Shown one piece after another: positions 57,346 through 64,000 of a stretch of DNA of 64,000 bases. Source of the stretch: Chrysopilus asiliformis (lineage: Eukaryota > Arthropoda > Insecta > Diptera > Rhagionidae); NCBI GenBank assembly GCA_964034945.1, contig OZ035962.1, positions 28,720,943-28,784,942 on the forward strand. The letters run 5' to 3'. The translations under genes were made by a program, and so were the position numbers. The notes under the pieces are model-generated. The model searched no databases. It was given only the letters and a program-made list of their open reading frames with translations, and had not been told where the DNA came from. Numbering within the stretch: the first letter of the stretch is position 1; every line of letters starts with the position of its first letter.

Positions 57346-59574
57346 AAAAAATGCTTGATTTGTGCCAACGATTTTTATAGAAAATGGAGATTCTATGGAA
57401 AATAATAAAAAAATGCGCCGCAGACGAAATAAAAAAAATAAGAAAGACATTGTAATAGTTGATGTAAAGAAGCCAAAAATTCTGTAAAAATTTAAATTTC
57501 CAAGAAGCAGAGAACGGAAGAATATAATAAAATTCTAATACCAAAATTACAATAATATTAAATGAATGGAAACCTATCAGTAATACATGTTTCCAATAAT
57601 ATGAAAAAAAAACATCGAACACCCAGTATTGGATCCAAAGGAAGTTTTTATTGGATTACCGCGCATTTATATTTATTGAGGACATAAAAGTAAGAAGTGG
57701 TCCGAAAGCCATCTGATGACCGCAGTTCTTACCTTCCTTATCGAATCGAAATGTTATGCTATCGAGATAAACATTCATGAACATAAATGTTGGTTATATG
57801 TAGACACACATATTATATAAATTCACCCTTAATTTGGACTATCCCGTAAATTTGGACCAAAGGTCAATGTGCAAGGGATCAAAAATACTCCAGTTATGTT
57901 TCTTTTGGCACTTGAGTGTTTGTGGTAAAAAAAAACTCCACTTATTCCTTAAGGAAATTATTCATGGACTAGACTCTTCTTTGCCTACATTGAGGGGAAT
58001 TTTATGATTTGAACTTGGATCGGGGGTGGATGTTCATAACTTAATATTGAACTGCTGGACTTGAGATGCACGGCTGATACCAAGAAGTTCGTGTAATTTG
58101 ACTCATTGAAATCAGTAATTAGAAAGACGATTTGCTTGATTGTTAAAAATGCAGTTTTCCTCAATAATTCCTTTTAAAGTTCCATTTACAAAGGGCTTTT
58201 CCTTAAATCCGATCTGATGCAATTTACACTGGAATTCCCTTCAAAATCATCGGACAATTTGTTCAATCCCCCAACAGCAAAAAAACATTCCGAGGGCAAT
58301 AATTTTTTTTTTTTTGCAAGGCATCGGAAAAAATGTGAAAGAATTCAAGACGTAAATTGAATTTAGCACCCTGGACCAAGGAAAATCTACACTTAACACC
58401 TAAATGGCAAGGACCTCTCGTTTTTCTATCGTCAGGGAACTGTAAATATGATCGAATAGACGAGTGTTAGCTTGAAAATGCTGAGGAAAATGTTAGGCAA
58501 AAATTACTTGACCGTGATGCCATTCAATGCCCAGGAGACCAACTTCCTGAAGGAAGCGAACGAAGTCCTGTGAATATGTCCGACTCAAGGATAATACAGA
58601 AATAGTACTTTCTTTCTGTTACCTTCTGTTGGCATTACTTTGGCAACTTAGGATGAAGTAAATTGGATTGAATAACACAATTTCACTGACGATCCTTTTT
58701 GTGCGTGCGAATATTTCTAGATGTGTGTAGTTTCCTTTTACTTGTGCTACGCATTTGAGCCAGGCTCCCATCGAGAAGGCGAAAAAAAATTCACGCCATC
58801 AAATAATTTATTCGGGCAAATACACTTGTTATCCTTGTATAGTAAAGTGTAATTTGAGACGCACGGGGAAGGAAAAAAAATCTCCAATCCATTTCGTTCG
58901 CATCGTCCTTTAAGGTTTATATCCTTGGAGAGACAACTGAATAAATTTCCTTTCGATGGCACTCAAACACTTTGGTCCTAGTGCATTATTCAGACGCCCA
59001 TTGTAATAAAGCATTTTTTCTGTTATTTGTTCCTTTGTGGCCAAATTTATGAACCATTTCCCCTAATGCGTCCCTGAATTATTTCGTCCTTGGATGCAAT
59101 AAAGTCGTATTACCGACTCGACTCCGGAGCATAAGACTGACAAACTGTCGGGCTTTATGTCTGTCGCTGCATTAATCTTGCATAAAGCTCTGGGTTCAGT
59201 TGTATGTTTGGATGGTTGTGGTTGACATTGTGTTTTTTTTTTTGGTTTTGTCGTATGTTGGGTTTGACTCACGGATCAGCAAGGACGACAAAGTTTATTG
59301 CGGTACGCGAAATAATGTATGATAACGGCCCACGAAGATGTAAGGGGAAAAGTCTGATAAAAACCTGAATTTAAGAGTTTTACTACAGTTGCTAAATGAA
59401 ATTGAATGTCTAGAGATTTGTAGAGAACTTTTCGTTTCTTAATTCTAATAAATTTAAATTTTTCATAGTGGAGTTTTTTGTGAAAATATCAATTGTAAGA
59501 AAATTATAGAAAATTATTTGAGAGAATTGGTGATGGAACGGGTAGCAGAAATGCAAACCAAATGTTTTTTGAGA
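57346..59574. other. gene-poor stretch
   Basis: AT-rich DNA; no coding or repeat feature I can support. Open frames of 70-92 codons on the minus strand have no recognisable content. Confidence 0.4.
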
Positions 59575-59760
59575 GTGGTTTGTCTGGTTTTTGATTTTGG
59601 GTTCTAAAATTTCAAAATTTGATTCTATATTTGGTCTTGATTTCTTAAATTTCAAAGATGGCATTCTGGTTTTGGTTCCTAAAATTCCAAAAATTTTATT
59701 CTGATTTGGGTTCTAAAATTTCAAAAATTTGGTTTTGGTTCAATGAATTTCTCATGGTTT
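59575..59760 (+). repeat. imperfect minisatellite, about 33-42 bp period
   Basis: GGTTCTAAAATTTCAAAA recurs at about 59599, 59639 (degenerate), 59675 and 59708, each followed by TT-rich sequence and TGATTTTGGG/TTCTGGTTTTGG. Low-complexity, AT-rich. Confidence 0.55.
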
Positions 59761-59980
59761 ATTGGTTTTGTTTCTTACAGAAGACTGGTAGAGGGCATAT
59801 CGCAGTGACGTTTCTTCTAAGGTGCGAGGGTGTTCACTGCACACCCTACTGAAATCCAATATGTATCGGAAATCTATTGTTAATTAATTTATTTTTTTTG
59901 TGCCAATTCTTTCGACAATTTACCAATGGCAATGGTTGCCTAAAGCACCCGCATCCTACTTTACCAAGCTGTTTCTTTAT

Positions 59981-60160
59981 CTTTCGATCTTTCGACCAAC
60001 CAAGTGTTCTCCACTTTACAGCGAACCAAAGTAAAATTTGCTTGTGGCCTTCTTTCCTACTCGTCCCTTAGCGAAACACACTCGAAACGCAATTCCGACT
60101 CTTTCGGTCGTTCGACCGACTCGAGTGTTCTCCAATTTACAGCGCACCAAAGCAAAGCAA
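59981..60160 (+). repeat. duplicated block upstream of hAT fragment
   Basis: TCTTTCGACCAACCAAGTGTTCTCCACTTTACAGCG at 59990 (in parts: AGTGTTCTCCACTTTACAGC) is repeated about 119 bp later as AGTGTTCTCCAATTTACAGC, with CACCAAAG-type sequence after each. It probably belongs to the 5' region of the hAT element that follows. Confidence 0.5.
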
Positions 60161-60289
60161 AAACATATATGACTAAGTAAAAGTCTATAATAAAAAACGT
60201 TTCACCACACACAAAGTTCACAAGAACCAACCGCACACAACGATGAATTTGGGTGCTCCAGAAAAAGCCGCACGGCGAACCGATGCGAC

Positions 60290-60899
60290 GTTGCTTGCAG
60301 GGTTGGGACTTTAGTACCTATGTACTAGATCTAGTACCTTTTTGACTCATTTAGTACCCTAGTACCACAGCCCATGAATCTGGTACCTTTTCATGGTTTA
60401 TAAAAAATATGATTTTATCTGAATTTATAGCTCCCTTTAAAAATACATCACTTTTCTATGTATTAGAAAAAAAGTACTTTTTATGAAAATCAATCGTAGG
60501 CCATGGAAATATGATTTATATTAGCAATAGCTCAAAATACTTCTCGAAATTTAAGTTTTTAGATGGAGTTTATACAAAAATTTAAAGTTAAAATAAAAGC
60601 GAAAATTTAAAACAAATACATCTAGACAATTTTTATTGGTTTTTGGAATTTTTCTAGAGTATTTTTTGACCGAGAATGTTATATTTACAGCGCAAAAGTC
60701 AATCCATATGGGTTAAGGATTTTTTCTCTAAAATTACGAGATTTAGATTTTTCTTGACTCCTATGTAATAAGCATAAAAAACGATTTTGGTTATACGATA
60801 GTTAAAAAAAATCTAGTACCACATTATCTCAATCTAGTACCCTTTTTGGGCAAAAATAGTACCTTTTACACATCCTCAAGTCCCAACCCTGGTTGCTTG
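60290..60899. mobile_element. non-autonomous hAT element with perfect 8-bp target duplication
   Basis: The element is 60298-60891 (594 bp). Ends are CAGGGTTGGGACTT and its exact inverse. GTTGCTTG flanks both sides (60290-60297, 60892-60899). CAGGG-type ends and 8-bp duplications define hAT elements. Inside, AGTACC words occur near both ends as subterminal repeats (CTAGTACC, TAGTACC), the usual binding-site layout. No transposase. Confidence 0.9.
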
Positions 60900-61092
60900 C
60901 TGCTGGCCGCGATGCTGCGAAACCCGACAATAGAAAACCGACCATCGTATGGCCGTTCGGCTGACGTGCTGATGCGTGTGGGTGTGTGTGCCAAGCAAAA
61001 CAGCAATATTGCTTGCTCATCAGCTCAGTCGGTTTCTGATTTTACAGGTGTTCAGTTGGCTTTTGTGTATGAGAAATAATTAATTTAATATT

Positions 61093-61624
61093 ATGGCTTG
61101 TGAATGCGGATGCGCAATCGAAAAATTGTTTGAGAAACCATCAATTCAGGTAAGCCGACACCGGCACTTCCCGACTTAACTTGCAAAGTAGTATCGAAAG
61201 GAAAATCTTTTAGAAGACATTTTCAGCCTTCTTCTTATGAATCAAAATTCTGGCTATGCGGTTGCTCTGCTATTAATAAATTATTTTGTTGGCCATGTTT
61301 ACTTTTTTCAACTAATCAAGAAAAGGGTGTTTGGACTAGAGGCTACAATGATTTAAATCATTTAACTGCCGCAATAACAAAACATACCGTCTCCCAAGTG
61401 CACATTAATAATAGCGTTACACTAAAAACTTATGGAAATACACGCATTGATTTATTACTCGACAAAGAAAAAAATTTGATCTTCGTCTATCACGTCCCCG
61501 ACGTGATCCTGGATAAAACTAAGAGTAGACGTCGATTATTTAACAGCAACTTAATATTGAACACTCTACTGAAAGCAGCACGCCACGTCACTGGCATATC
61601 GAATATTTTCTTGGTACTAGACTA
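61093..61624 (+). pseudogene. hAT-family transposase N-terminal fragment (TTF-type zinc finger)
   Basis: After a short frame starting MACECGCAIEKLFEKPSIQ and a frameshift near 61148, one frame reads GKPTPALPDLTCKVVSKGKS, FRRHFQPSSYESKFWLCGCS, NKLFCWPCLLFS and VWTRGYNDLNHLTAAITKH. This is the TTF-type zinc finger typical of insect hAT proteins (F-x(n)-WLxGC...LFCxPCLLF...W...GxxDLxHL..A...H). About 60 unrelated-looking residues and a stop follow. The catalytic RNase H-like and dimerisation parts are absent, so it is a relic. Confidence 0.8.
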
Positions 61625-61746
61625 ACAAAAAAAGTCTGAAAGTATCAGATAAAATAAATTTCCGGTCAAAATTCCCATCAAAAGAATTATAAAAAAAAAT
61701 ATAAACCAAATTCAGTTACAGTTACAACGGATTTCACAAAAAAAAA

Positions 61747-61862
61747 TGGTTGCTGCAAACAAATTTTGGAAAAGGTTCGGTTGCGGCAACCAAATCATAA
61801 AAAAAATCGGTTGCGGCAACCAAATTATAAAAAAGAAATCGGTCGTGGCAACGGAATTATGA
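61747..61862 (+). repeat. short minisatellite, about 30-bp unit, four copies
   Basis: CGGTTGCGGCAACCAAAT recurs at 61778 and 61808, a diverged CGGTCGTGGCAAC at 61840, and a GGTTGCTGCAAAC at 61748. The core GGTTGCGGCAACC is itself palindromic. Confidence 0.7.
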
Positions 61863-61865
61863 ATG

Positions 61866-64000
61866 AATTCGGTTTGTCGTTTTTCCCTTACCACTTTTGA
61901 AAGAACTATCCGTTGTACAAAAGCTCATATCTTTACGAAATTGCATTATTCATAAATATTTATCATCCCGAAATATAGAGATTCGATATCCGTTTATTTA
62001 AAGATTATTCTCCCATTTAGTTCATTTTCTAATTCTCGCAAATTCGTCTAAGGTTGATTGGCTTAATAAATCTCATCGATTTTGGCTTTTTTGCCCTAAA
62101 GACATGGAACAGATGATACGTTGGATATTTTGCTATCTTGACTTTCACCCTCAATCGCAATATGGTGAAACCACCACCCCCTTCGTGTTACATATTGCCG
62201 TTGCGATAAGTATTAGAACTTGGGGAATTTTACCAGTTTTCCTTTCTTTTTCTTTTTTTTTGCGAAATATAATAATTTTTTTCTTGTTCCACTCTCATAA
62301 CAAAATTTTTTTTCTCCTGTTTGTCGTTTTTCGTTGAAGGCAAAAGTAAAGATTTATTGCGGTCCTTTATTTGTGATTTATCATCTAAAATCCTTCATCT
62401 AAGAAACAACAAATTTCTTGTGTCATTTTTCATGCGACATATTTATTTATGTACCCCATACATGTTATGATAAATGATCTCTGCGGATATATCAAGTCTC
62501 CGTTCGTCGTGTATCCTGTACCAAGTTGCGTCTACACACACTTTGAGTCCGAATTCGTCCGTCAATTTCATTCATGCGTCAGCGATGTCCTATAATCCTT
62601 CAAAATTTTGATCCACTTCCATCAGAGGAATTTTAAAAGGACTCACCATGGCTGAGGATCCAGAAACCACCCCCGACAGAGATAATTTAAAAGTCAAGTG
62701 ATGATGCAAAGTGGCCTTCTTTAGGGGAGTTAAAGACAATGTCTCCACTTAACTATCAGAAGATGTAAATTAAGTCTAAACAACTCATTTAAATGAGATC
62801 CTGTATTCATATATCCTTTGGACGGGTTAAACGGGAATCGCGTTTAATAGTTGAAACTGGTTGATGGACCTTACGATTTGCATATTTGAAATATGTTCCC
62901 AAAGATTATTTTGGTAGTCTTCTGGTTTCGGCATATCCTAGCGGAATGAATGCTTTTTGTCACTGGGCAGGAAGAGCGAGAAAGTCAGTTAAGATTTGCT
63001 AAGGCGATTCGTGACTATAAAAACCATTAAAAGATAAACAAGTTAAACATTATGCGTTTTTGTGGGGCAAAAAAAAACAATTCGCATTGCACATGAATAT
63101 GTTATGCTGTTCGTCTTTTTACCACATCCGAGCCCATGAAATCTAAAGTTGAAGTGCGAAAGTATTTTTTTTACTCCCTCGGAATCCTTTTACAGATATT
63201 AAGAGGGTTTGTGGCTGGGTTTTTAACTGCTTTTCGTGAAGGACGTGTCTAATGGTCTTTTTTTACAAATAAGAAAGTGGTTTTTATGAAATTTTCATTT
63301 TTTTGTCATTCCCCTCAATGTTTTTGGTTTTAAAATACATAACACTGCATTATAATTTTTAGAGGATGTCTGGCGTGATATATGAATTGACCATATGTTT
63401 AACATTTATTACACGCACAAGAAATGTTCTTTGCATAAATAAAAATATTTTAAAAAATTTAAAAATGCTATTTAGAGCAGAGCGGCCTTTAGAATAAGAA
63501 TAAATAATTATTTGATTATAATAATGGAAAGCTGCCTTTTATACTCTATGTGAGAATCTTAAAGTAGTTTATTATATTTAGTATACAGTTTGTAACGCAT
63601 CGAACGAATTGCCGGATAAGAAAATGAGTCCCTTCTCCACCACTCTTTGCTATGCCACGCATCAGAGTTTCTTAATTAGTTTTCACAGTATTTGAGTAAA
63701 TAGGATATAAAATATGCCTTCAATCCAACTTTTGAATTCACCAAAAAAATGTTGAATTTTTCCCTTTTGATCAAAAAAAGCAACAAATTTTAACTAAAAA
63801 TATACGAATCTTCATTTTACATTTACCTCCAAAAATATATATCTTAAGAATCTATAAAAAACAAGTAAAACACTTCAATTATTGTGTCATATAAAAAGTA
63901 TCCTGACAAATGTAAAGTTGAAATAAAAATTTAATTTCAGATAAGAGAATTGCCAAAAATTAAAATTCCATGAATGCTTGTACGAAAATTAGTTCATAGT
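61866..64000. other. right end of window, no gene seen
   Basis: AT-rich DNA with no supported gene, repeat copy or transposon end. The 77-codon frame at 62104-62337 is hydrophobic because of T runs and is not called. Confidence 0.4.

Overview
The window looks like AT-rich nuclear DNA of an insect, most likely a dipteran. Genes have GT-AG introns, dispersed repeats are dense, the one clear promoter is of arthropod type (TATA box plus a TCAGTT initiator), and the main gene encodes a Klarsicht-type KASH protein. A lower dipteran (midge or gnat) is my guess; the sequence does not prove it.

Positions 1-28463 are dominated by one plus-strand gene, the fly gene klarsicht (klar). I could chain eleven coding exons with matching phases: 1783-1950, 2060-2326, 2409-2994, 3183-3327, 3388-3611, 6466-6863, 7223-7328, 21269-21438, 22459-22748, 22814-23042 and 27705-28463. 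Together they give 1113 residues plus a stop. The N-terminal part of the protein lies to the left of the window. The last exon carries a transmembrane segment and a 54-residue KASH tail ending in PPPI. Intron 7 (about 13.9 kb) holds a probable alternative first exon (15127-15187) in the right phase to join exon 8, which would make a 502-residue KASH isoform. A 21-nt in-frame microexon candidate lies in the intron between exons 3 and 4.

The large klar introns are full of mobile DNA: a dead mariner with both terminal repeats, several MITEs, a 125-bp-arm hairpin next to a 122-bp-unit tandem array, and (intron 10) a 3.2-kb near-perfect palindrome flanked by an 8-bp duplication of hAT type.

From 28464 to 34300 there is the klar 3' flank, then a cluster of TTAA-flanked piggyBac-like MITEs with further hairpin elements nested inside. 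On the minus strand, 34328-35377, lies an intronless, intact, diverged kinesin-light-chain-like gene of 349 residues. From 35.4 to 55 kb the DNA is mostly gene-poor: repeats, a LINE RNase H fragment, and an unidentified candidate two-exon gene piece near 39.7-40.1 kb.

At 55.0-55.7 kb there is a compact gene with TATA box, initiator, signal peptide and polyadenylation signal, encoding a small secreted cysteine-containing protein of unknown function. It is followed by a second array of the 122-bp repeat (56.1-57.0 kb), then a hAT fragment with a TTF-type zinc finger (61.1-61.6 kb) and a non-autonomous hAT element with a perfect 8-bp target duplication (60.3-60.9 kb). The last 2 kb show nothing I can identify. 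No tRNA, rRNA, CRISPR array or prokaryotic gene was seen.
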